Position numbers and translations under genes: made by a program. A stretch of 64,000 bases of DNA, taken from NCBI GenBank assembly GCA_032017425.1, contig DALZPW010000002.1. The stretch is one strand, 5' to 3'. Positions 8,677 through 15,824 of the stretch are shown piece after piece (the first letter of the stretch is position 1; every line of letters starts with the position of its first letter). This DNA comes from Faucicola tetraodonis. Its GTDB lineage: Bacteria > Pseudomonadota > Gammaproteobacteria > Pseudomonadales > Moraxellaceae. The notes under the pieces were generated by a model, which was not told the origin of the DNA, searched no databases, and saw nothing but the letters and a program-made list of their open reading frames with translations.

Positions 8677-9561
8677 TTATAAGCTCGCCCCCACTTTGCG
8701 GGCGATAGCAATGCCTTCTTCAATGGTTAAGCAGGTCGGATTATCAGGGGTATCTTTAAATAAAATATCGCCATCCCGAAACATCAAACATTCATCCACA
8801 TACAGCTGTTGCCAGTGTTCGTTGTAAGTCAAAGGAATGGTAGTAATCAAGGTGACTTTATCGGTCTGCGAGGTCACTTCACTAAAATCAATCGCCAGCT
8901 CACTGTCAGCGAGTTTCGCCTCACCAAATGGCGCTTTACGGGTGATAAAAAACAGCAAGCTTCCTGCATACGCTAGCTGCCAATCGCCATTGCTAATGAG
9001 ACAATTAAACAAGCCCAACGCCGATAACTCACGACAAATCGTGGTCAAAAACTGGAATAACACCTCGTCACTGGGCGGCTCACTAAATTGTGATTTGAGG
9101 CGATTGAGCAGATAACAAAATGCCATCTCCGAATCGGTTGTACCTACGGGCTGATAGTGGGTGGGCACAGGACTGAGCTGGTCAATAAAACCCATCTGCA
9201 GCTGCCCATTATGCGCAAACGCCCATTCCTCGCCCCATACCTCACGGACAAATGGGTGGGTATTAGCCAAGCAATTTGTGCCTTGCGTGGCTTTGCGAAT
9301 ATGGCTAATTACATTCATCGCCTTAATCGGATAACTGTTGACTAAATCCGCCACCGGTGAGCAGAAACTTGGCTTGTCATCGTGAAATTGACGTATCCCA
9401 GCTTTACGATTACACTGCGATGGGTCGGGATTTTTTTCAAAAAACACAATACCAAACCCATCGGTATGGATATCGGTCTGCCCGCCCCGCTTGCGAAACC
9501 CCGCAAAGCTAAAATGAATATCAGTGGGTGTGTTGCAATTCATACCCAGAAGTTGGCACAT
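8677..9561 (-). CDS. Class II glutamine amidotransferase domain protein (YafJ type)
   Basis: A stand-alone Ntn-hydrolase glutaminase of 294 residues. Met removal would expose Cys2 as nucleophile (MCQLLGMNCN). Other glutaminase features are RGGQTDIHTDGFGI, HIRKATQGTNCLANTHPF, the AHNGQL segment that holds the oxyanion hole, and GTTDSE. There is no partner synthase domain. YafJ/EgtC-type proteins hydrolyse gamma-glutamyl bonds, but the substrate here is unknown. It lies between a DUF2007 gene (18 bp upstream) and the deacetylase-like gene, all on one strand. Confidence 0.88.
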   Translation of the reverse strand: MCQLLGMNCNTPTDIHFSFAGFRKRGGQTDIHTDGFGIVFFEKNPDPSQCNRKAGIRQFHDDKPSFCSPVADLVNSYPIKAMNVISHIRKATQGTNCLANTHPFVREVWGEEWAFAHNGQLQMGFIDQLSPVPTHYQPVGTTDSEMAFCYLLNRLKSQFSEPPSDEVLFQFLTTICRELSALGLFNCLISNGDWQLAYAGSLLFFITRKAPFGEAKLADSELAIDFSEVTSQTDKVTLITTIPLTYNEHWQQLYVDECLMFRDGDILFKDTPDNPTCLTIEEGIAIARKVGASL

Positions 9562-9579
9562 GGTGATTAGGGTTCCTTT

Positions 9580-9843
9580 CTACTGCAATTTTGCTGAGTC
9601 GTTATGGTCTACCAAGCCGTCATCCGCTAGTTGCGAGGTGTCATCGATATTATCGAGCAAAGCTCTGGCTTGCTCAACATCTTCAGGGGCAACCCATAGT
9701 ACACCGCCTGTGTTTAATCCCATCAAATCAACGAGTTGGGTCTGTACGTTGATGCCGTTGTTTTGTAAATAGATGGCGTGGGTTTCTGCCAATAAGTTGG
9801 TCGGGTATTCGGCAAGTTTCTGCCAGTTGTTAGTATCATTCAT
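9580..9843 (-). CDS. DUF2007 small protein
   Basis: An 87-residue acidic protein of the DUF2007 (putative signal-transducing) family: KLAEYPTNLLAETHAIYLQNNGI at the start, then a short VLWVAPEDVEQARALL element that matches the family's C-terminal helix. These ferredoxin-like proteins have no known biochemical function. It is the first gene of the three-gene unit continuing into the amidotransferase and deacetylase-like genes. Confidence 0.75.
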   Translation of the reverse strand: MNDTNNWQKLAEYPTNLLAETHAIYLQNNGINVQTQLVDLMGLNTGGVLWVAPEDVEQARALLDNIDDTSQLADDGLVDHNDSAKLQ

Positions 9844-9885
9844 CTTTACTATTCCGAGAATTATGTATATTTTGGTAAAATTAAA

Positions 9886-9913
9886 TTGAAATCAATCATA
9901 AAAATGCTATTAT
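9886..9913 (+). promoter_or_regulatory. Candidate promoter of a plus-strand small RNA
   Basis: TTGAAA (9886-9891), a 16-bp spacer and TATTAT (9908-9913) face away from the DUF2007 gene. Nothing protein-coding follows on the plus strand; the next element is a stem-loop and then an excellent intrinsic terminator, so the promoter would make a short RNA. Confidence 0.5.
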
Positions 9914-9918
9914 TAATA

Positions 9919-9991
9919 GGTAGTCTGACCTAGGGCTAGACCCTACAGTAGGACTCATCGGGTTCGGCGAAAGCTGAACCCTTTTCTTTTT
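9919..9991 (+). ncRNA. Candidate intergenic small RNA, about 73 bases
   Basis: Between two minus-strand genes lies a plus-strand unit with promoter, body and terminator. The body starts with GGTAGTCTGACC, forms a small stem-loop (TAGGG 9931-9935 with CCCTA 9941-9945), has a single-stranded region around ACAGTAGGACTCATC, and ends in a nine-pair stem capped by GAAA (9960-9968 with 9973-9981) followed by TTTTCTTTTT. There is no start codon or open frame. This is the architecture of an Hfq-type trans-acting sRNA. Its terminator tail overlaps the end of the converging DUF3800 gene by two bases. I do not recognise a known RNA family. Confidence 0.6.
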
Positions 9992-10757
9992 AACGTATAA
10001 CTATGCCTAACGGATGACTTTTACTTGCTTGTTTTAATAAAACTGGCATTAGTCTATCAAGATAATTTCTACCACCTTTCTTTTTAACATATTGATTAGT
10101 AAAAAATTTCTGCCCCAAGAAATAAGCATTAACATCGGCTAATTGAATAAAATAAGAATGTGCAGAATCACGATGAATTGCATCTTCTATTACCCATTGT
10201 GTGGGCATCATACGATAGCCTGAGCCCAAGTTAAAGCTATTTGGGACAGGATTATATCTTCTCATTCGTCGGGTTAAATTTCTTAATTTTATCTCATCAG
10301 TTTTATCAACAAATAACAAAGCTGAATCAGTTGCATTGTTTGAACCAATAAAATTGTGATGATAAAGTGTATTTTCGATACGCTGAATAAGCGTTTGCCA
10401 AGCAAGGCTAAAAATATCACTATTTAAAGATTTATTCTTTTTGTTTACCACCACGTTCACAATTTGATAATTAAGTAAACTTGCTTGAAAATCAATAACA
10501 TCTCGTAACAGCCTGAGCCGTAAAGACTTAGGAATTCTCTGAAAATCACCAGGTTTGTGAATAAAATGAGAACAGTGAATTTCTTCTCGTAATTTAAAAC
10601 CATAGCTTGCTCTCAGTTCTTTTCTAAAGCCAATCACTGAATTTAACGTGGTTTGCCAATGACTTTCATGAACTACGATAGCACTTAAACAAAAATAATT
10701 CGATGGACTATTTACCAAGCCAGTATCACCGCTTTCATCCACATACACAAGAAACAT
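9990..10757 (-). CDS. DUF3800 protein, probably acquired
   Basis: A 255-residue protein with the two DUF3800 hallmarks: YVDESGDTG near the N-terminus (residues 5-13) and SYFIQLADVNAYF late in the chain. The conserved acidic residues suggest a metal-dependent, possibly nuclease-like, fold, but no activity is established. The gene is visibly more A+T-rich than its neighbours and lies alone between the small RNA and thrB, as expected of an acquired accessory gene; DUF3800 genes are often found on mobile or variable islands. An AAGGAT Shine-Dalgarno precedes the ATG at 10757. It lies 9 bp downstream of thrB on the same strand. Confidence 0.82.
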   Translation of the reverse strand: MFLVYVDESGDTGLVNSPSNYFCLSAIVVHESHWQTTLNSVIGFRKELRASYGFKLREEIHCSHFIHKPGDFQRIPKSLRLRLLRDVIDFQASLLNYQIVNVVVNKKNKSLNSDIFSLAWQTLIQRIENTLYHHNFIGSNNATDSALLFVDKTDEIKLRNLTRRMRRYNPVPNSFNLGSGYRMMPTQWVIEDAIHRDSAHSYFIQLADVNAYFLGQKFFTNQYVKKKGGRNYLDRLMPVLLKQASKSHPLGIVIR

Positions 10758-10766
10758 TGAATATCC

Positions 10767-11753
10767 TTATTTCACGCTCGCCCAATGAAAGCTGGCTAGG
10801 CGTTTCATCAAATCAGGATTTTTCACCATAATATTATCGCCCGTGCGACCTTGCTGACGGTTATAATAAATCACATTCAAACGCAGCAGCCAAAACGTCA
10901 CGCCCGCCATAGCAAGCATAACTGGCAATGCCTTTTTCTCATCATCGCTCAAAGCGCGTTTGCTCTCGTACCCTTGTAAAAACGCTTGCATTTTGGCGTC
11001 ATCAAAATTCACCGCTTCGCCATCATTGGCGTTACCCCAAGTGGTGCAAAAATCATTAATGGTGATCGCCACATCCATCACAAAATGTTCAACACTGACT
11101 TCAGTAAAATCAAGCAAACCTGTGAGTGTTGGCTGGGTTTCATCACTAAAATCCCACAGCGTGTTATCGGCAAACATATCTAGATGACATAAACCTGTTG
11201 GCAAATTTTTGCTCGCTACGGTTTCGTACGCTTGCCAAATATCATTCATCAGTTTGGCTTCATCGCTTGGCATAAACTTGGTTTCACGGTCACGCACCAG
11301 ATGCCAAGGATATAACTCAACGCCATAGTTTTGTGCAGGGGTCAAGGTTTGCAAGGTTTGGTGAAGAACGGCTAAAGCCTCGCCCATTTGGCGACACATA
11401 TCAGGTGTGGTTGCTTTCGGGTGACCGCCCGAGAGTTTTGGTGACACCACAATAGCTTTGTTGTCAAAATACAGCAAATACTCGCCGTTTTTGGCGGCTA
11501 GCGGTGCTGCTACAGGTAGCTGGTCTTTTAATCGGTTGAGGATAATCGCCATTTTTTGAATTTCATGCGGTTTGCGTTCCTCAAACAAGGTAAATACATA
11601 AGACGGCTCGCCGGCTTTGTCCGTGGTTGTTTCAATAAACCAATTACTGTTTTTGATACCCTGTGTGATAGGTATGGCTTTGGCAAAATCCACGCCAAAT
11701 TGTTGGCAAAAATCACTAAATTGTTGGTCAGTCAACTGGGTATATACAGACAT
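10767..11753 (-). CDS. thrB: Homoserine kinase (APH-fold, ThrB type II)
   Basis: It phosphorylates homoserine for threonine synthesis. The 328-residue protein is of the Pseudomonas/Acinetobacter aminoglycoside-phosphotransferase-like class, not the GHMP class of E. coli: TQGIKNSNWFIET near the start, YVFTLFEER (ATP lysine-region equivalent), the catalytic loop GLCHLDMFADNTLWD, and the metal-binding LTGLLDFTEVSVEHFVMD. The ATG at 11753 (MSVYTQLTDQ) has an AAGGAT Shine-Dalgarno; the frame extends 34 codons upstream across the divergent hisF start, which I reject. Divergent from hisF. Confidence 0.92.
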   Translation of the reverse strand: MSVYTQLTDQQFSDFCQQFGVDFAKAIPITQGIKNSNWFIETTTDKAGEPSYVFTLFEERKPHEIQKMAIILNRLKDQLPVAAPLAAKNGEYLLYFDNKAIVVSPKLSGGHPKATTPDMCRQMGEALAVLHQTLQTLTPAQNYGVELYPWHLVRDRETKFMPSDEAKLMNDIWQAYETVASKNLPTGLCHLDMFADNTLWDFSDETQPTLTGLLDFTEVSVEHFVMDVAITINDFCTTWGNANDGEAVNFDDAKMQAFLQGYESKRALSDDEKKALPVMLAMAGVTFWLLRLNVIYYNRQQGRTGDNIMVKNPDLMKRLASFHWASVK

Positions 11754-11845
11754 AAGGCATCCTTGAAGCGCAGCACACCGATAAAACTGCGGTAATGGCA
11801 AAGTAAATTTGATAAACTTACGGCTATTATAGAAGGAAATCGAAT

Positions 11846-12604
11846 ATGTTAGCAAAACGAATTATCCCTTGCCTTGATGTTGACAATGGTCGGGTGGTCA
11901 AAGGTGTGCAGTTTGTCGACATCAAAGACGCGGGCGACCCTGTTGAAGTGGCGCAGCGCTACAACGAACAAGGCGCGGATGAAATCACTTTTTTGGACAT
12001 CACCGCTACCCATCATGGACGCGACACCACCTATCACACGGTTGAACGCATGGCAGAGACCGTATTTGTACCGCTGACCGTGGGCGGCGGGGTGCGTAAA
12101 GTCGATGACATTCGTCACTTGCTAAACGCCGGCGCGGATAAAGTATCGATTAATTCAGCGGCAATTTTTAACCCTGAATTTGTCGGTGAAGCGGCAGCGC
12201 GTTTTGGCAGTCAGTGTATCGTAGTAGCGATTGATGCCAAAAAAGTGGCTGACAATCAATGGGAAATCTTTACCCATGGGGGACGCAAAGCGACTGGCAT
12301 TGATGCGGTGGCATGGGCGGTAAAAATGGCAGGGTTTGGGGCGGGTGAACTGCTTGTCACCTCGATGGATTCAGATGGTACCAAAAACGGCTATGATATC
12401 GCCTTGATGAAACGTATCACAGATAGCGTGAATGTGCCAGTGATTGCGTCGGGTGGTGTCGGTAATTTGCAACACTTGGCAGATGGGGTGCTACAAGGCG
12501 GTGTTGATGCGGTACTAGCGGCGAGTATTTTCCATTTTGGCGAATATACCGTGGGGGAAGCCAAGCAGTTTATGGCACAGCAAGGCATTGAAATGCGCTT
12601 GTAA
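11846..12604 (+). CDS. hisF: Imidazole glycerol phosphate synthase cyclase subunit
   Basis: HisF, with the HisH glutaminase, converts PRFAR and ammonia to IGP and AICAR in histidine synthesis. The 252-residue TIM barrel starts MLAKRIIPCLDVDNGRVVKG with the catalytic Asp11, has VPLTVGGGVR (first phosphate site), KVSINSAA, and the second catalytic region LVTSMDSDGTKNGYD with Asp130-equivalent, then VIASGGVG. A good AGAAGGA Shine-Dalgarno precedes the ATG. HisH is not in the window; hisA is 21 kb away, so the his genes are scattered. Confidence 0.97.
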   Translation: MLAKRIIPCLDVDNGRVVKGVQFVDIKDAGDPVEVAQRYNEQGADEITFLDITATHHGRDTTYHTVERMAETVFVPLTVGGGVRKVDDIRHLLNAGADKVSINSAAIFNPEFVGEAAARFGSQCIVVAIDAKKVADNQWEIFTHGGRKATGIDAVAWAVKMAGFGAGELLVTSMDSDGTKNGYDIALMKRITDSVNVPVIASGGVGNLQHLADGVLQGGVDAVLAASIFHFGEYTVGEAKQFMAQQGIEMRL

Positions 12605-12685
12605 TGGCGAGCCTTGTGAGAACGATAGCCGTTGGTAATAACTAAAAGGGCACAGCAAAAAATAGCCCAAACTAGCCAAAACTGC

Positions 12686-12691
12686 TATGAT
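12686..12691 (+). promoter_or_regulatory. Candidate extended -10 promoter of lgt-thyA-folA
   Basis: TGCTATGAT is an extended -10 element 30 bp before the lgt start. No good -35 hexamer is present at the right distance, which extended -10 promoters can tolerate. Confidence 0.35.
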
Positions 12692-12721
12692 ATTGGCATT
12701 TTCGATAATGACTAAATTGCC

Positions 12722-13633
12722 ATGTTTCCACTAATTTTAACTCACCCGCAATGGGATCCTGTCGCTCTGCATTTGGGACCTATCCAAGCCCACTGGTACG
12801 GGCTGATGTATTTACTGGCTTTTGCTGCCGCTTATACGTTGGCTTGGTATCGCACTAAGTCACGCCCAGACTGGAATGCCGACATGGTCGCTGACCTGGT
12901 ATTTTACGGGGCGATGGGCGTGATTCTAGGCGGTCGTATCGGCTATGTGCTGTTTTATCAATTAAGCGAATTTTTAGCCAATCCGATGTATTTGTTCAAA
13001 ATCAACCAAGGCGGTATGTCGTTTCATGGGGGATTTTTGGGTGTTGCCATCGCAATGCTATTTATTGCCCGCAAATACAAAAAAAACATTTGGAATGTGC
13101 TAGATTTTATTATTCCCTGCGTGCCAACCGGACTGCTGTTTGGTCGTATTGGCAATTTTATCAATGGCGAATTGTGGGGTCGCGTGTCTGACGGGGGTTA
13201 CAACTGGCTAATGCTGTTCCCGCAAGCGGTCAATGAAGACAATGAACTGCTGAAACAATCCCCTGCCCTGCAAAGTCTTGCGCAAACCTTTGTGATTGAT
13301 GGCAACAATTATTTGTTACTTCCCCGCCATCCGTCACAGTTGTATCAGGCTTTTACCGAAGGCGTGGTACTGTTTGTTTTGGTTTGGTGGTTTGCCAGTC
13401 GGCCGCGTCCGCGTATGGCGATTAGTGGCTTGTTTGTGATGGGCTACGGTATTGCACGTTTTATTACCGAATTCTTCCGCCAACCTGATGCTGACCAAGG
13501 TTTTATTTTATTAGGGTGGATGACAAAAGGGCAAATCTTAAGCCTACCGATGATTATCGGCGGTTTGGTTTTATTGATTTGGGCGTATAAAAACCAAATT
13601 TACGATTGGGGCCGTCAAAAGAATGTGGACTAA
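12722..13633 (+). CDS. lgt: Prolipoprotein diacylglyceryl transferase
   Basis: Lgt attaches diacylglycerol from phosphatidylglycerol to the lipobox cysteine of prelipoproteins in the inner membrane. The 303-residue protein has about seven membrane segments, the family signature GRIGNFINGELWGR, HPSQLYQAFTEG, and GGMSFHGGFLG with the essential His. The start sits immediately after a spaced A+T-rich leader. It heads a likely operon with thyA (31 bp gap) and folA (43 bp gap); the same window also carries lnt, the last enzyme of lipoprotein maturation. Confidence 0.96.
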   Translation: MFPLILTHPQWDPVALHLGPIQAHWYGLMYLLAFAAAYTLAWYRTKSRPDWNADMVADLVFYGAMGVILGGRIGYVLFYQLSEFLANPMYLFKINQGGMSFHGGFLGVAIAMLFIARKYKKNIWNVLDFIIPCVPTGLLFGRIGNFINGELWGRVSDGGYNWLMLFPQAVNEDNELLKQSPALQSLAQTFVIDGNNYLLLPRHPSQLYQAFTEGVVLFVLVWWFASRPRPRMAISGLFVMGYGIARFITEFFRQPDADQGFILLGWMTKGQILSLPMIIGGLVLLIWAYKNQIYDWGRQKNVD

Positions 13634-13664
13634 CAAAGAAAACTAACCAAGGAACTCATCACCC

Positions 13665-14525
13665 ATGATTACGTCAAAAAACGAACAAGCCTATTTGGAT
13701 TTACTTAAACTGGTGCTAGCTAACGGCATACAAAAAGGCGACCGTACGGGTACCGGCACCATCAGCTATTTTGGCGCGCAGATGCGGTTTGATTTGAATG
13801 AAGGTTTTCCACTACTGACCACCAAAAAAATCCATACCAAAAGCGTGATTTATGAGCTGCTTTGGTTTTTAAAAGGCGATACCCACGTCCAATACTTGCA
13901 GGACAACGGGGTACGTATTTGGAATGAATGGGCAACCGCCGAGCAAACTGCCCGCTTTGGCAAGCCTGAAGGCGAACTTGGCGCGGTATACGGACACCAG
14001 TGGCGCAACTTCGGGGCAAGCAAAAAAGCGGACGGCAGCTACCATTCAGACGGTTTTGACCAAATCAGTTGGGTGGTGAATGAAATCAAAAACAACCCAA
14101 ACTCGCGCCGTTTGATTGTCTCTGGCTGGAATCCTTTGGAGGCCAACGAAGTGGCCTTGCCACCTTGTCATACCCTGTTTCAGTTTTTTGTCGCCGATGG
14201 CAAATTATCTTGTCAGTTGTACCAACGCTCGGCGGATTTGTTTTTGGGTGTACCGTTTAACATTGCCAGCTATGCCTTGCTTACCCACATGATAGCCCAT
14301 GTGACCGGGCTTGGCGTCGGTGAGTTTGTGTGGACGGGCGGTGATTGTCATATCTATAACAACCATCTACAGCAAGTGCATGAGCAGCTTAGCCGCGAGC
14401 CGTTTGCCCTACCAAAACTTTGGCTCAACCCTGAAGTTACTGACATTTTTGCGTTTGATTTTAACGATATAAAAATTGAAAACTATCAAAGCCATGCCAC
14501 AATTAAGGCTGAAGTCTCTGTATAA
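13665..14525 (+). CDS. thyA: Thymidylate synthase
   Basis: ThyA methylates dUMP to dTMP with methylene-tetrahydrofolate. The 286-residue protein has GDRTGTGTISYFG with the phosphate-binding Arg, the active-site cysteine in LPPCHTLFQF, the LYQRSADLFLGVPFNIASYALL segment (split across the nucleotide site) and GDCHIYNNHL. It is about 20 residues longer than E. coli ThyA, because of a small-domain insert around residues 85-115. It is followed by folA, which regenerates tetrahydrofolate from the dihydrofolate that ThyA produces. Confidence 0.96.
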   Translation: MITSKNEQAYLDLLKLVLANGIQKGDRTGTGTISYFGAQMRFDLNEGFPLLTTKKIHTKSVIYELLWFLKGDTHVQYLQDNGVRIWNEWATAEQTARFGKPEGELGAVYGHQWRNFGASKKADGSYHSDGFDQISWVVNEIKNNPNSRRLIVSGWNPLEANEVALPPCHTLFQFFVADGKLSCQLYQRSADLFLGVPFNIASYALLTHMIAHVTGLGVGEFVWTGGDCHIYNNHLQQVHEQLSREPFALPKLWLNPEVTDIFAFDFNDIKIENYQSHATIKAEVSV

Positions 14526-14568
14526 GCTTGCAGCCCAATGCCAAAACTCACAGCAATAAGGATAAATC

Positions 14569-15096
14569 ATGAGTTATTCTAATGTGGAAGTCGCCCAAAT
14601 CGTGGCGATGAGCCAAAACCGCGCCATTGGCAAAGACAATCAATTGCCTTGGCATATCTCTGAGGACTTGAAACATTTTAAAAAACATACCAATGGCGGT
14701 ATCGTGATTATGGGTCGCAAGACCTTTGAATCCATGGGCGCAAAACCCTTGCCCAACCGTACCAATTTTGTGATTACCACCAATTTGGACTACCAAGTAG
14801 ATGATGATGCCGTCATTGTGATGCACAACCTAGATGAAGCACTGACCCAAGCCTCGTCGCTCGCCCATGGTAAAGGTTTACAAACGATTTGGGTAATTGG
14901 TGGCGAAAAAGTCTTCCAACAAGCCCTACTGTTTAGTGATCGCTTAGAAATCACCCATGTCGATACTGTGATTGACAATGCAGCGGCGTTTTATCCAGAG
15001 ATTACCAGTGATTTTGTCAAAACAGCAGAAAGTGAAAAATTCACGGATGAGCAAAGCGCGTTAAGCTATCAGTTTGTCACTTACCAAAAAGCTTAA
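14569..15096 (+). CDS. folA: Dihydrofolate reductase
   Basis: It reduces dihydrofolate to tetrahydrofolate with NADPH. The 175-residue product has AQIVAMSQNRAIGKDNQLPWHISEDL near the start (split here by reading order: the LPW motif and the acidic residue of the active site), IVIMGRKTFESMG, and IWVIGGEKVFQQAL, the second nucleotide-binding motif. An AAGGATAA Shine-Dalgarno lies before the ATG. It is the last gene of the lgt-thyA-folA unit and is followed by a terminator. Confidence 0.95.
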   Translation: MSYSNVEVAQIVAMSQNRAIGKDNQLPWHISEDLKHFKKHTNGGIVIMGRKTFESMGAKPLPNRTNFVITTNLDYQVDDDAVIVMHNLDEALTQASSLAHGKGLQTIWVIGGEKVFQQALLFSDRLEITHVDTVIDNAAAFYPEITSDFVKTAESEKFTDEQSALSYQFVTYQKA

Positions 15097-15125
15097 GCTT
15101 GACAGTGACAACTCAGCGCACAAAA

Positions 15126-15154
15126 AAAACCACGTCATCTAACGTGGTTTTTTA
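15126..15154 (+). terminator. Terminator after folA
   Basis: AAAACCACGT pairs with ACGTGGTTTT around a six-base loop and is followed by TTTTTTAT. The A-rich left flank gives it a T-rich tail on the other strand too, so it may serve the converging Ala-rich protein gene as well. Confidence 0.88.
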
Positions 15155-15189
15155 TGCAGCTGTAGTTTTTTTATTTAGATATTGATGTT

Positions 15190-15678
15190 TTATTTTGATT
15201 GTTCTTGAGATTTGACCGCTGAGGCAACAGGTGGTGCGATATTTGGGGTGTCACCTGTTTTGGCTTTAATCTCTGCTTTGGCTTCAGCCGTTGAGGCATT
15301 ACGCGCTTCAATGGTCGATGTTTTTGCAGTAGCCGTTGGTGCAGAAGATGGCGTCATAGAAGCATTGTCTGGGCTAGCAACCGTGGCATTTGGACCTGTT
15401 GCGGTGTCTGCATTGGCAGTGGCGGTGGTGGTTTCACCCGCCGCAGGTGAGGTTGCCGCAGGCGTCGAACCCGCTGGTTTGGCAGCGGCAGCAGCAGATG
15501 CAGCGGCTTTGGCTTCTACTTCAGCATTGAGTTTTGCAACGTCAACGTGGTTACCAGCGGGGCGAACAATTGCTGAAATAAGGATTAATAAAACCACGCC
15601 TAGAAACGCTAAAACGCCAATTAAAGAGTAACTAAGTTCTTTTTTGACATTGTTTTCCACGACTTCATGATGAGCCAT
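15190..15678 (-). CDS. Single-pass membrane protein with Ala/Thr/Pro-rich tail, unknown function
   Basis: I do not recognise this 162-residue protein. After a short charged start (MAHHEVVENNVKKEL) comes one hydrophobic segment (YSLIGVLAFLGVVLLILISA, residues about 17-36). A short amphipathic stretch rich in Ala, Glu and Lys follows, and then about 100 low-complexity residues rich in Ala, Thr, Pro and Ser. The topology suggests an inner-membrane anchor with a disordered periplasmic tail, such as a spacer across the periplasm or a cell-envelope linker. The ATG at 15678 has a GAGG Shine-Dalgarno; an upstream GTG four codons earlier is less likely. Confidence 0.7.
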   Translation of the reverse strand: MAHHEVVENNVKKELSYSLIGVLAFLGVVLLILISAIVRPAGNHVDVAKLNAEVEAKAAASAAAAAKPAGSTPAATSPAAGETTTATANADTATGPNATVASPDNASMTPSSAPTATAKTSTIEARNASTAEAKAEIKAKTGDTPNIAPPVASAVKSQEQSK

Positions 15679-15824
15679 CGTAAACCTCACTGTAAATCAT
15701 TGGGGCAAGAGTTGTTGAATCTAAATGAATTCAAGTCTAATTTTTAACTATTATACGGAACTTTGTAACCATTATATACTAAATTTTTGCAATTGGTGAC
15801 AAAACCTTACTGCATCTAAGGTTT

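Noticed and set aside
11754..11855. 34-codon N-terminal extension of homoserine kinase
   Set aside because: It crosses the divergent hisF start and has no Shine-Dalgarno; the ATG at 11753 has one and fits family length.
15212..15631. 139-codon Ala/Val-rich open frame on the plus strand
   Set aside because: Mirror of the low-complexity Ala/Thr-rich coding sequence on the minus strand; it overlaps that gene almost fully and lacks a Shine-Dalgarno.
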